Shown: one piece after another, positions 52,104-61,034 of the stretch
How the letters are laid out: each line of letters begins with the position of its first letter
How positions within the stretch are numbered: the first letter of the stretch is position 1
Translations under genes and position numbers: made by a program
The notes under the pieces: generated by a model
What the model saw: the letters and a program-made list of their open reading frames with translations, nothing else
Told to the model about the DNA's origin: nothing
Databases searched by the model: none
Assembly (NCBI GenBank): GCA_013822265.1
Contig: PNKD01000001.1
Coordinates: 53,725-117,724 of the forward strand
From: Leptothrix sp. (in: b-proteobacteria)
GTDB lineage: Bacteria; Pseudomonadota; Gammaproteobacteria; Burkholderiales; Burkholderiaceae_C
Direction: 5' to 3'
Length of the DNA: 64,000 bases

Positions 52104-54593
52104 TCAATTGTCTGCGTTGGCCAGCAGGGCGGCGGTACGGGCGCGCCAGCCAGCGATGGCCTTGCGCGCCACGGCCGTCCACGCGCGGCCCAGGCTGGCG
52201 TAGCCGCCGGCGCCGAGCTTGACGATCTCGCGCAGCCCCTGCAGCGGGTGGTCGCTGCCGTACTGGTCGTTCCAGCGCGTCCAGGCGTCGGCACGCGCGA
52301 AGGTGCACTGGATCAGCGCCTGCTGCTGCGCCCAGTCGAGCTCACCGAAGCGCAGCCCCAGGCGGTCGCCGCGGCGGGCGCTGACGCGGGCCGGGAACAC
52401 GTGCTCCTGGCTGCCGGCAAACAGCAGCACGTTCAGCGAGGCGTCGGGCGCCAGGTCGAGCGGCCCGGCCAGCTTCAGGCCGAGGCCGGCGAGCGAGTAG
52501 TCCTCGGTCTCGCAGCGGTGGGTATGGCCGCCCGGCAGCAGCAGGCACACCGGCAGCCGTGCCGGCACGCGGTGCGCCAGCCGCACCTGCCGCCGCTCGC
52601 GCGCGACGCCCAGCGCGGCGCCGAGCACCAGCAGGTTGAACAGTGTCCAGGCCAGGTTCATCAGCACGGTGCCGGTCTCGAAGGTATTCCACCAGAACAG
52701 CCGCCCGATGCCCATGCCCAGCCCCGCCGCGTTCAGCACCACCAGCCCCAGGTAGGGCCGCGAGATGCTCCAGTCGAAGTGCGTGTGCTCGACCAGCCCG
52801 CCCTTGGCGGTGACGTTGAACTTGCCCGCGCGCGGGTTGATGAAGGCCAGCGTGGTCGGCAGCGTGATGTACCAGGCCAGCACGGCCTCGTAGACCTCGG
52901 CCCAGAAGGTGTGGCGGTGCGGGCCCTGCAGGTGGGCGTTGGCGATGTTGGGCAGCACCATGTGCGGCAGCGCGTAGAGCGCGATCACCGCGGCCTCGGC
53001 GCGGATGATGTGCAGTTCGCCGAACAGGTAGGCCAGGGGCGCGGTCAGGAAGACCATGCGCGGAATGCCGTAGAAGAAGTGCAGCATCGCGTTGCTGTAG
53101 CAGATGCGCTGCATGAAGCTCAGGCCGGGGCCCAACAGCGGGTTGTCGAGGCGGAAGATCTGCGCCATGCCGCGCGCCCAGCGGATGCGCTGGCCGACGT
53201 GGCCCGACAGGCTCTCGGTGGCCAGCCCGGCGGCCTGCGTGATGTTCAGGTAGGCCGTGCGCCAGCCGCGGCGGTGCAGCTTGAGCGCGGTGTGCGCGTC
53301 TTCGGTGACGGTCTCGACGGCGATGCCGCCGACCTCCATCAGCGCCTCGCGGCGCAGCACGGCGCAAGAGCCGCAGAAGAAGGTGGCGTTCCAGAAGTCG
53401 TTGCCGTCCTGGATCAGGCCGTAGAACAGCGCCCCCTCGTTGGGCACGCGGCCGAAGGTCTCGAGGTTGCGCTCGAAGGGGTCGGGCGAGAAGAAGTGGT
53501 GCGGCGTCTGCACCATGGCGCAGCGCTCGTCGCGCAGCAGCTCGCCCATGGTCAGCTGCAGGAAGCTGCGCGAGGGCAGGTGGTCGCAGTCGAAGATGGC
53601 GACGAACTCGCCGTCGCTGCGCGCCAGCGCGTGGTTCAGGTTGCCGGCCTTGGCGTGCAGGTTGTCGGGGCGGGTGCCGTAGCCCACGCCGACCTCGGCC
53701 GCGAAGGCGCGGATCTCGTCGCGCCGGCCGTCGTCGAGGAGGGTGATGCGCAGCTTGTCGGCCGGCCAGTCCAGCCCCTTGGCCGCCAGCACCGTGGGCA
53801 CCAGCACCGCCAGCGGCTCGTTGTAGGTCGGGATGAAGACGTCCACGGTGGGCCAGCGTTCGGGCGCCGGCGGCAGCGCCACCGGTCGCCGCTGCAGCGG
53901 CCAGGCCGTCTGCACGAAGCCCAGCACCATGACCAGCCAGGCGTAGGCCTCGGCGGCCAGCAGGCCCCAGCCGAGCAACATCTCCCAGCCCGGCTGCAGG
54001 TCCATCGACTGCGTCACGCGCCACCAGCCATAACGGCCGGTGGCCAGCAGCGCCAGCATCATCAGCGCCAGGCCCGGTACGGTGCCGGGCAGCTTGCGCA
54101 CCCACAGCGCCAGCCCCCACAGGCCGAGGGCCAGCAGGAGCTGCCCCGTCCAGGCCAGGGGCGTCGTCATCACGAGCCAGAAGCTGAAGGCGCAGGCCAC
54201 GACCACCGCGGCCACCACCGGCCGGCGGTGCAGCCAGGGCGTGGCGGCGGCCCTCTCGATGCGCGCGCCCCAGTGGGCCGCATCGACCTGCGGCAGGCGC
54301 GCGAGCAGCGCCGCGAGCCATCGCCGCCAGGCCGCGGTGCGGCCGGCCGTGGCCGGCGGGCGCGGCGGCGGCACGAACAGGCGCAGCAGCCAGGCGCCCG
54401 GCCGCTGGCGATCGGGCACGCCGAGTTCGCGCGCGAGCAGGTCCGAGCAGCGCTGCCAGAAGCGGTCGACCGCGTGCTGCAACCGGCCCGCCGGCGGCGC
54501 CAGCGGCGGCGGCACGAACAGGCGCCACAGCCAGCCCTTCCAGCCCGCGCCCGCGTTCACGCCCAGGCGTCGGCGCAGCGCATCAAGCGCCAT
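52104..54593 (-). CDS. bcsA: cellulose synthase catalytic subunit BcsA
   Basis: An 829-residue inner-membrane glycosyltransferase (GT2) that polymerises UDP-glucose and pushes the glucan through the membrane. Catalytic features: VDVFIPTYNEP (about 250), DDG near 286, FDCDH near 337, TED near 431 and QRIRW near 468. A C-terminal PilZ domain starts near 667 (RERRQVRLAHR, then DYSLAGLGL), so c-di-GMP should switch it on. The N terminus is long and carries a repeated motif, WRLFVPPPLAPP and LRLFVPPPRPP. It overlaps bcsQ by 11 bases. Its partner BcsB is encoded on the opposite strand, which is unusual. Confidence 0.97.
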   Translation of the reverse strand: MALDALRRRLGVNAGAGWKGWLWRLFVPPPLAPPAGRLQHAVDRFWQRCSDLLARELGVPDRQRPGAWLLRLFVPPPRPPATAGRTAAWRRWLAALLARLPQVDAAHWGARIERAAATPWLHRRPVVAAVVVACAFSFWLVMTTPLAWTGQLLLALGLWGLALWVRKLPGTVPGLALMMLALLATGRYGWWRVTQSMDLQPGWEMLLGWGLLAAEAYAWLVMVLGFVQTAWPLQRRPVALPPAPERWPTVDVFIPTYNEPLAVLVPTVLAAKGLDWPADKLRITLLDDGRRDEIRAFAAEVGVGYGTRPDNLHAKAGNLNHALARSDGEFVAIFDCDHLPSRSFLQLTMGELLRDERCAMVQTPHHFFSPDPFERNLETFGRVPNEGALFYGLIQDGNDFWNATFFCGSCAVLRREALMEVGGIAVETVTEDAHTALKLHRRGWRTAYLNITQAAGLATESLSGHVGQRIRWARGMAQIFRLDNPLLGPGLSFMQRICYSNAMLHFFYGIPRMVFLTAPLAYLFGELHIIRAEAAVIALYALPHMVLPNIANAHLQGPHRHTFWAEVYEAVLAWYITLPTTLAFINPRAGKFNVTAKGGLVEHTHFDWSISRPYLGLVVLNAAGLGMGIGRLFWWNTFETGTVLMNLAWTLFNLLVLGAALGVARERRQVRLAHRVPARLPVCLLLPGGHTHRCETEDYSLAGLGLKLAGPLDLAPDASLNVLLFAGSQEHVFPARVSARRGDRLGLRFGELDWAQQQALIQCTFARADAWTRWNDQYGSDHPLQGLREIVKLGAGGYASLGRAWTAVARKAIAGWRARTAALLANADN

Positions 54594-55362
54594 CCGCGGC
54601 CTCCTGCGGCAGGCCGGGCAGCAGCCGTGCTTCGAGCCAGCGCATGAGGCCGAAGAGGTCGTGCGTGGCCTGGGCGTGCGGTGCCTGCTCGGCCAGCGAG
54701 GCGAGGTGCGCGTAGGCCTCGGGCACGGCCTCGTCGCGGTGCACCACGTGCGGCACCAGGCGGCCGCCCAGGCGTGCCCGCAGCGCGGCGCGCACGCCCT
54801 GCTGCAGCGGCCGCGAGGCGTCGAAGCCGTTGATCACCGCCAGCACGGGCCGCGTGGCGGCCATCTCCAGTGCCTCGGGCAGCAGCGCCAGCGCGCCGGG
54901 GTCGGCGCGCAGCACGAGCAACGCCGCGTCGGCCGCCCGCATCGCCTGTTCGGTCAGCAGGGAAGGCGAACGCGGTGTGTCGATGAAGGTCCACGCGACA
55001 CCGGCATGCGCGCGCGGCAGTTCGATCTGCGCCAGCCTGTCGGCCAGCCAGCCGCGCTCGCGCGCCATCTGCGGGTACCAGTCGCGCAGCTGTTCCAGCG
55101 ACAGGCGGCCGAAGGGCAGCACCACGGCGCCGTCGGCGCTGCGCAGCGCGCTGCCCTGCCAGGGCAGGCCGTTGGCGGCATTCGACGCCAGCCCTTCGGC
55201 GGGCGGGTGCTGCAGGCCGAAGTGCAGCGCCAGCAGGTTCTGCGGGTCCCAGTCGACAGCCAGGCTGGCGTGGCCGGCGCGCGCCGCCAGCCTGGCCAGC
55301 GTGGCGGCCAGGGTGGTGCGGCCGACGCCGCCGGCCAGCGAGATGACGGCCAGGCTAGGCAT
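54583..55362 (-). CDS. bcsQ: BcsQ (YhjQ) ParA/MinD-like ATPase
   Basis: A 259-residue cytosolic SIMIBI ATPase needed in type II cellulose systems for polar placement of the synthase. The deviant Walker A region is SLAGGVGRTTLA: the P-loop lysine is Arg15 and the usual leading lysine of KGGxGKT is Ala10. E. coli BcsQ is also deviant here (GGVGTTT), so this fits the family rather than decay. VDWDPQNLLALHFG and FIDTPRSPSLLT are the switch and Walker B-like regions. It overlaps bcsF by eight bases and bcsA by eleven, so the operon is tightly packed. Confidence 0.92.
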   Translation of the reverse strand: MPSLAVISLAGGVGRTTLAATLARLAARAGHASLAVDWDPQNLLALHFGLQHPPAEGLASNAANGLPWQGSALRSADGAVVLPFGRLSLEQLRDWYPQMARERGWLADRLAQIELPRAHAGVAWTFIDTPRSPSLLTEQAMRAADAALLVLRADPGALALLPEALEMAATRPVLAVINGFDASRPLQQGVRAALRARLGGRLVPHVVHRDEAVPEAYAHLASLAEQAPHAQATHDLFGLMRWLEARLLPGLPQEAADGA

Positions 55363-55516
55363 CGGGGGGGTCGAGCGGCCGCACGCACAGCAGCCTGCCG
55401 TGGCGCTGGCGCCGGCGCGGCAGCAGGTGCCCGATGCGCTGTGCCAGCCGCCAGGCGAGCATCACCAGCAGCGCCAGCAGCAGGCCGCCGATCAGGGCTT
55501 CGATGAAGATCGTCAT
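55355..55516 (-). CDS. bcsF: BcsF small membrane protein
   Basis: A 53-residue protein with one N-terminal membrane helix (FIEALIGGLLLALLVMLAWR) and a basic cytosolic tail (HLLPRRRQRHGRLL). BcsF in E. coli has the same size and layout and recruits or stabilises BcsE at the membrane. The identification rests on these features and on its place between bcsE and bcsQ. The ATG overlaps the bcsE stop as ATGA, and its own end overlaps the bcsQ start by eight bases, so all three are probably translated together. Confidence 0.85.
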   Translation of the reverse strand: MTIFIEALIGGLLLALLVMLAWRLAQRIGHLLPRRRQRHGRLLCVRPLDPPDA

Positions 55517-57264
55517 GGCCGCAGCCTGAGCTGTATGCGCTCGGGAGCGCGCGGCGACGCGGGCGGTGCGGGCAACTCGTCCAGCGCTGCCGGCATCGTT
55601 TCCTGGCCCTCGGGCTGCAGCGCGACGAAGCCGCTGTCGCTGACCTCCAGCCGCGCCGGCTGCACCGCCTTCAGCGCCTCGCTGTAGTCGGTCACCGCGT
55701 CGACGGCGTGGCGGCGCAGGCGGTCGAGCGCGCGGCGCACCGAGTCGGGCTCGGGACGCACGCGCATCTGGTTGAACAGCGCGGCCAGCGGCACGGTGAA
55801 CATGCGCTTGAGCGTGGCCTCGACGTCGGGCGCGCGGCACGCGAACAAGAACAGCCACAGCGCCTGCTCGTCGGCGGTGACGAGGTCGCCGTCACGGCCG
55901 ATCTTGCAGGCGGCGAGTGCGTCGAGGTGGGCCACCTCGGCCAGCAGCGGCAGCTGCACGATGCAGTTCTCCATGCCCAGCGGTTCGGTGCGCTCGAGCA
56001 TGCGCTCGGCGGCGTCGCAGAAGCGGGCCAGCGGCAGGTAACCGCGCACGGCATCGGGGGCCACGTCGTTCAGCATCTCGGCCGCCGGCCCGGCGGGCGC
56101 GCGACGGCTGAAGATCTGGTGGCGCAGTTCCTCCAGGGCCTGCTGCACGCCATCGAACGGCGTGTCGCGGTAGAGCACCGTGTTGGCGCCCGCGCGCAGC
56201 AACGCCAGTTCCTGGTTGTAGCGCATCGAGCTGCCGACCTCGCGCACGACGATCTTCAGCGCGTGCGGGTGGGCCTGGCGAAGCGAGCGCACGGCATCCA
56301 CCAGCGCCGGCAGCTGCTCGGCGCTGCGGTAGGGCAGCAGCGCCGTCGCGGCGACGGCATAGCGGCTGGCGCCGACGAGCTCGGTCAGGCCCATGCACAC
56401 CTGCCAGCCCGGCGGCGTGGCCGCGGCGCCGTCCAGCGCCTCGGGCAGGGTGACGACGAGGCGCGCGTCGCTGGCCTTGACCAGCTCGTGGGTGTCGAGC
56501 GCCACGCCGCCGCCGTCGGCCTGCCAGCCGCCGTCGCTGCGCTCGACGAGGCCGAAGCCCAGGTCGTGCACGGTGCCGGCGGCGCCCTCGGGCCAGCGCA
56601 GCACCTCCAGGTGCACCTGCTCGCCGTGGGTCTGCAGCCGGGCCAGGCTGGGCAGCGTGCTGCGTTCGAACAGCGGCAGCAGCGCCTGCGTGCCATGCAG
56701 CATGGGCGCCAGCGCCAGCACCGGGGCACCGGCATGCAGCCGGCCCCAGCCCTGCAGCACGGCCACGGCCCGCGCCACGGCGGGTGCCGGGTCGGCGTGT
56801 TCGGGCAGCCCGGCCAGCCAGGGCGGCATGAGGTCGACGACGAGCAGCTCGCGCCGGCCGAGCCCGCAGGCCGACAGCTCGCGCAGCAGCCAGGCTTCGC
56901 CGCGCTCGCGCAGCACCTCGGCGGCGCCGGGTTTCCACGCCAGCGCGTGCAGCCGGCCCCGTTGCGCCTCGCGCTGCACCACCGGGCCCAGTGCGCGCAA
57001 CTCGGCCTCGTCGCCCCCCAGCCAGGTCACGGTGCCGTGGGCGAGTTCGGCCTCGAGCAGCGCGCGCAGGCAGCGCCGGCGCATGGCGGCATCGCCCAGC
57101 AGCAGCACGCCGGGGCGGCGCCGGCGCAGCAGGCCCACGTCGCCGGGCAGGAACTCGATCGGCAGCCGCGCAGGCCTGGGCCGCCGGCCCAGCAGCAGCC
57201 GCCACAACGACGGCAGGGCGAGCACGCTGTCCAGGGCCTCGCGCCAGCGCGAGCTCGGCCTCAC
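55513..57264 (-). CDS. bcsE: BcsE c-di-GMP-binding cellulose regulator
   Basis: A 583-residue cytosolic protein. The C-terminal degenerate GGDEF (GIL) domain contains the RxGD c-di-GMP site as RDGD at 457-460, after CKIG. The middle part has ATPase-like phrases (ELLVVDLMPPWLA) as in the N-terminal and REC-like parts of BcsE. I use the GTG at 57264 (VRPSSRWREAL), which overlaps the bcsR stop as GTGA; a GTG eight codons earlier is possible. BcsE binds c-di-GMP and raises cellulose output together with BcsA's PilZ domain. It is tied to bcsF by ATGA. Confidence 0.92.
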   Translation of the reverse strand: MRPSSRWREALDSVLALPSLWRLLLGRRPRPARLPIEFLPGDVGLLRRRRPGVLLLGDAAMRRRCLRALLEAELAHGTVTWLGGDEAELRALGPVVQREAQRGRLHALAWKPGAAEVLRERGEAWLLRELSACGLGRRELLVVDLMPPWLAGLPEHADPAPAVARAVAVLQGWGRLHAGAPVLALAPMLHGTQALLPLFERSTLPSLARLQTHGEQVHLEVLRWPEGAAGTVHDLGFGLVERSDGGWQADGGGVALDTHELVKASDARLVVTLPEALDGAAATPPGWQVCMGLTELVGASRYAVAATALLPYRSAEQLPALVDAVRSLRQAHPHALKIVVREVGSSMRYNQELALLRAGANTVLYRDTPFDGVQQALEELRHQIFSRRAPAGPAAEMLNDVAPDAVRGYLPLARFCDAAERMLERTEPLGMENCIVQLPLLAEVAHLDALAACKIGRDGDLVTADEQALWLFLFACRAPDVEATLKRMFTVPLAALFNQMRVRPEPDSVRRALDRLRRHAVDAVTDYSEALKAVQPARLEVSDSGFVALQPEGQETMPAALDELPAPPASPRAPERIQLRLRP

Positions 57265-57464
57265 CGGCGGTCCGGCGCCAACTGCCACAGGCAGGGCCAG
57301 TCCTGGCGCGAGCGCCGTTCGGCCTCGGCGCTGTGGGCGTCGAAATAGGTGGGCAGCGCCGCGCCGCAGCAGCGCAGCAGCCCCTGCACGTCGGGCGGCG
57401 GCGCAGCCAACCCGCGGCCCTCTGGCAGCGCGAGGCGGGTCTCAGCGGTCTTCTGGGCGGTCAT
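57261..57464 (-). CDS. bcsR: BcsR/YhjR-like small cytosolic protein
   Basis: A 67-residue protein and the first gene of the minus-strand bcs operon. It has no signal or membrane helix. Its C-terminal part, AEAERRSRQDWPCLWQLA, resembles the E-x-x-x-A-x-x-RWPLL end of BcsR (YhjR), a short partner of BcsQ and BcsE. Position and size support this; the N-terminal half has no recognisable motif. Its stop overlaps the bcsE GTG. The divergent bcsB start is 64 bases from its ATG, leaving very little room for promoters. Confidence 0.75.
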   Translation of the reverse strand: MTAQKTAETRLALPEGRGLAAPPPDVQGLLRCCGAALPTYFDAHSAEAERRSRQDWPCLWQLAPDRR

Positions 57465-57528
57465 CGGAGGGTAGGCTGCACGGTACAGAGCACTTTAGCA
57501 AAGCACCCCTGCCCGGCGCTGGCGGCCA
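57465..57528. promoter_or_regulatory. 64-base divergent bcs intergenic region
   Basis: The only spacer between bcsR (minus) and bcsB (plus). GCACTTTAGCAAAGCACC includes GCTTTGCTAAAGTGC read on the minus strand, an AT-enriched patch that could hold a -10 (for example TTTAGC or GCTAAA). The spacer is too short for two separate standard promoters without overlap, so the halves of the locus probably share a control region, unless bcsB starts at the GTG at 57592. No binding site of a known regulator is evident. Confidence 0.4.
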
Positions 57529-59859
57529 ATGCCTCATCATTCACGTTCATCGCGCCGTTGGCGGCGACCCCCTGACCGACCCCGAAGCGCCGTGCCCCAA
57601 CCGACGACCCGCCCCTTCCTGCGCCTCGTTGCAGCCCTGGTGACCCCCACCTGCGTGGCCGCCGCTGCCCTCGCCGCGCCCGCAGTCCCTGCCAAGCCCG
57701 TCACTGCCGCCGCCTCGGCCCCCGAGCTGGTGACGCAGAGCGTAAAACTCCGTGACATCGGTGCCTGGGGGCCGATCGAACTGCACGGCGTCGACCAGAG
57801 CGTCTACCTGCCGATGTCGCTGCGGCTGGACGAGACCGTGGTCGGCGCGCGGCTCAAGCTCGACTACACCTTCTCGCCGTCGCTGCTGCCCGAGCTGTCG
57901 CAGCTGAAGGTACTGATCGACGACCAGCCGCTGGGCACCGTGGTGGCGCAAAAGGGCGCGCTCGGTTCGCCGCAACGCGCCGAGCTCGAGCTCGACCCGC
58001 GCTACTTCGTCGACTTCGCCAAGCTGCGGCTGCAGTTCATCGGCCACTACACGATGGACTGCGAGTTCCCGCAGCACACCAGCCTGTGGGCCAACGTGGC
58101 CAACCAGAGCACGCTGGAGCTGGTCAAGCGCCGCCTCGTGCTGCGCGACGACCTGGCGCTGCTGCCGGCGCCCTTCTTCGACCGCCGCGACGGCCGCCGG
58201 CTCGAGCTGCCCTTCGTCTTCGCGCGCCAGCCCAGCCTGGCCACCGTGAAGAGTGCCGGCGTGCTGGCCTCGTGGTTCGGCGCCCAGGCCAGCTACCGCG
58301 GCGCGCGCTTCCCGGTGCTGTACGACACCTTGCCGGCGCGCCATGCCGTCGTGCTGGCCACCAACACCGAGCGCCCCGCCGGCCTGGCGCTGCCGCAGGT
58401 CGAGGTGCCCACGCTGATGGTGATGCCGCTGCCCGGCGACCCCGCCACCAAGCTGCTGCTGGTGCTGGGCAAGGACGCCGCGCAGCTGGAGCAGGCCGCG
58501 CTGGCGCTGGTGCTGGGGCAGGCGGCGCTGAGCGGCGAGCGCGCCGAGGTGCGCTCGGTGAAGCTGCCGCCGCCGCGCGCCGCCTACGACGCGCCGGCGA
58601 TGGTCAGGACCGGCGGCGTGGTGCGCCTGGGCCAGCTCGTGGCCGACGCCGGCGAGCTGCAGGCCCGCGGCCAGCCGCTGCAGCCCGTGCGCATCAACCT
58701 GCGCCTGCCGGCCGACATCTTCACCTGGGAAGCCAAGGGCATGCCGATGGAGCTGCGCTTTCGCTTCACGCCGCCGCGCGAGGCCGGCCAGTCCAGCCTG
58801 GCGGTGCAGATCAACGACCGCTACGTCAGCACCTTCCGCCTGCCGGCGGTGGGTGCGGGCGGCACCGGCGAACGCGCGGTGCTGCCCTTCAGCGGCAGCG
58901 GCGCGGCCCCGCTCACGCGCAACCTCACCGTGCCGGCCTTCCTGCTGGGCAGCAACAACCAACTGCAGTTCCAGTTCGACCTGCCGCAGGCCGACGAGGG
59001 CCGCTGTCGGCCCACGCAGGCCGGCGCCAAGGCCGCGCTCGACCCCGACTCGACGCTCGACCTCAGCGGCATCGAGCACTACGCCGCGCTGCCCAACCTG
59101 GCCTTCTTCGCCAACAGCGGCTTCCCCTTCACCAAGTTCGCCGACCTCGCACAGACCGCGCTGCTGCTGCCCGACCAGCCGCAGGCCGCCGAGGTGCAGA
59201 CGGCCCTCGTGGCGCTGGGCCAGATGGGGGCGGCCACCGGCGCTGCCGCCACGCGCCTGACGGTGCTGCCCGCCAGCCGCGTGGGTGAGGCCGGTGACCG
59301 CGACCTGCTGGTGGTGGCCGCCGGCGCCTACGCGCCGCTGCTGGAGGCCTGGGGCCAGACGCTGCCGGCGCGGCTCGCGGCCGGCCAGCGTGCGGCGTCG
59401 ACACTGGGCCGCCTGGCCGACGCGGGGGCCGAGTGGTTCAGCGGCGCCGCGCCGCATGTCGTGCCGCGCGAGGGCTGGACCGAGCTGCAGACGCGCGGGC
59501 CGCTGGCCGCGATCTCGGGTTTCGAGTCGCCGCTGGCCGAAGGCCGCTCGGTGGTGCTGCTCAACGCCACCGACGCCGCCACGCTGCCGTCCGCCGCCGA
59601 GGTGCTGCTCGACGCCGGCAAGGTGCGCCTGGTGCGCGGCGACCTCGTGCTCGTGCGCGGCGACGCGGTCGAGGCCTTCCGCGTCGGCGAGGTCTACCAC
59701 GTCGGCGAACTGCGCTGGTGGCGCTGGCTGTGGTTCCAGCTCCACACGCACCCGCTGCTGCTGGCCCTGCTGGGCTTGGTGATGGGCCTGGCGCTGTCGC
59801 TCATCGTCTACCGCGCGCTGCGCCTGATGGCCGCGCGCCGCCTGGCCGGACGCGGATGA
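57529..59859 (+). CDS. bcsB: BcsB periplasmic cellulose synthase subunit
   Basis: A 776-residue (or 755 from the GTG at 57592) periplasmic protein anchored by a C-terminal helix. The hydrophobic RLVAALVTPTCVAAAALAA is the export signal. The family's repeated carbohydrate-binding and flavodoxin-like units are visible: VKLRDIGAWGPIELHGVDQS at the start, FIGHYTMDCEFP, NQLQFQFDLP and FPFTKFADLA. The last helix, LLLALLGLVMGLALSLIVY (about 745-765), completes the BcsA channel. It guides the glucan through the periplasm. It is coupled to bcsZ by ATGA. The bcsA gene is on the other strand, 2.9 kb away. Confidence 0.95.
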   Translation: MPHHSRSSRRWRRPPDRPRSAVPQPTTRPFLRLVAALVTPTCVAAAALAAPAVPAKPVTAAASAPELVTQSVKLRDIGAWGPIELHGVDQSVYLPMSLRLDETVVGARLKLDYTFSPSLLPELSQLKVLIDDQPLGTVVAQKGALGSPQRAELELDPRYFVDFAKLRLQFIGHYTMDCEFPQHTSLWANVANQSTLELVKRRLVLRDDLALLPAPFFDRRDGRRLELPFVFARQPSLATVKSAGVLASWFGAQASYRGARFPVLYDTLPARHAVVLATNTERPAGLALPQVEVPTLMVMPLPGDPATKLLLVLGKDAAQLEQAALALVLGQAALSGERAEVRSVKLPPPRAAYDAPAMVRTGGVVRLGQLVADAGELQARGQPLQPVRINLRLPADIFTWEAKGMPMELRFRFTPPREAGQSSLAVQINDRYVSTFRLPAVGAGGTGERAVLPFSGSGAAPLTRNLTVPAFLLGSNNQLQFQFDLPQADEGRCRPTQAGAKAALDPDSTLDLSGIEHYAALPNLAFFANSGFPFTKFADLAQTALLLPDQPQAAEVQTALVALGQMGAATGAAATRLTVLPASRVGEAGDRDLLVVAAGAYAPLLEAWGQTLPARLAAGQRAASTLGRLADAGAEWFSGAAPHVVPREGWTELQTRGPLAAISGFESPLAEGRSVVLLNATDAATLPSAAEVLLDAGKVRLVRGDLVLVRGDAVEAFRVGEVYHVGELRWWRWLWFQLHTHPLLLALLGLVMGLALSLIVYRALRLMAARRLAGRG

Positions 59860-61034
59860 AGCCGGCGCGCCGGCGGGCCCTGCGGCGGCTGGCAGCGCTG
59901 CCGGTCTGCGTCGGCCTGGCGCCGCTGGCCCGCCGCGCCGGCGCCGCGACGCCGGGCTGCCGGCCGTGGGCGGCCTGGGACGACTTTGCGCGGCATTTCA
60001 TCGACGCCGGCGGGCGCGTCGTCGAGTTTGCCGATGCACGCCAGCGCACCGTCAGCGAAGCCCAGGGCTATGCCATGTTTTTCGCGCTGGTGGCCAACCA
60101 GCGCGAACTGTTCCAGCGCCTGCTGCGCTGGACCGAGGACAACCTGGCCGGCGGTGACCTCACGCAGCGCCTGCCCGCCTGGCACTGGGGCCGGCGCGAC
60201 GACGGCAGCTGGGGCATCGTCGACGACAACGCCGCCAGCGACGCCGACCTCTGGATCGCCTATGCGCTGGGCGAGGCCGCGCGGCTGTGGGGCGTGCGCC
60301 ACTACGCCACGATGGCCCGTCTGCTGGCCGAACGTGTGCTGCGCGAGGCCACGGCCGACCTGCCCGGCCTGGGCCCGACACTGCTGCCCGGGCCACGCGG
60401 CTTCGCGCTCGCGCCGGCGCGCTGGCGGCTCAACCCCAGCTACCTGGCGCCGATGCAGCTGCGCTGGTTGGCCACGCAGTTCGGCGGGCGCTGGGCGGCG
60501 GTGCACGAGGCGGCGCTGAAGCTGCTGCGCGACAGCGCCCCGCACGGCCTGGCACCCGACTGGGCGGTCTACGACGGCGGCGCGCGGCGCCTCGAGCGCC
60601 GCGAGCCCCTGGGCAGTTACGACGCCATCCGCGTCTACCTCTGGCTGGGGCTGAGCGCCACGGCCGGGGCCGACCCGGCGCTCGAGGCGCTGCTGGCGCA
60701 CTGCGCACCGATGGCGGCGGCCACCGAGGCCAGCGGCGCGCCGCCAGCGCGCGTCGATGCGCTGGACGGCAGCTTCAGCGGCGTCGGGTCGCCCGGCTTC
60801 TCGGCCGCGCTGCTGCCCTTCCTGCAGGCGCTGGGCCGGCCCGACGCGCTGCGCCGGCAGCTGCTGCGCGTGCAGGGCATCGTGCCGCCGGCCGACGCCT
60901 ACTACGAGCGCGTGCTGACGCTGTTCGGCCTCGGCGCTCACGAAGGCCGCTTCGCCTTCGATGCCGATGGCCGCCTGGTGCCCGGTTGGGCCGCCTGCGT
61001 GCCCAGCCCGCCGTCGCGCGGCGCCCGGCTGTGA
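59856..61034 (+). CDS. bcsZ: BcsZ endo-1,4-beta-glucanase (GH8)
   Basis: A 392-residue periplasmic cellulase of family GH8, required for ordered cellulose export. The signal is RRALRRLAALPVCVGLAPLA to AGA, with twin-arginine-like charge. The acid glutamate is in VSEAQGYAMFFAL (Glu55 region of the E. coli enzyme); DNAASDADLWIAYALGEA has the second catalytic aspartates; GSYDAIRVYLWLG is the C-terminal block. The ATG overlaps the bcsB stop. At 392 residues it is slightly longer than E. coli BcsZ (368). Confidence 0.95.
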   Translation: MKPARRRALRRLAALPVCVGLAPLARRAGAATPGCRPWAAWDDFARHFIDAGGRVVEFADARQRTVSEAQGYAMFFALVANQRELFQRLLRWTEDNLAGGDLTQRLPAWHWGRRDDGSWGIVDDNAASDADLWIAYALGEAARLWGVRHYATMARLLAERVLREATADLPGLGPTLLPGPRGFALAPARWRLNPSYLAPMQLRWLATQFGGRWAAVHEAALKLLRDSAPHGLAPDWAVYDGGARRLERREPLGSYDAIRVYLWLGLSATAGADPALEALLAHCAPMAAATEASGAPPARVDALDGSFSGVGSPGFSAALLPFLQALGRPDALRRQLLRVQGIVPPADAYYERVLTLFGLGAHEGRFAFDADGRLVPGWAACVPSPPSRGARL

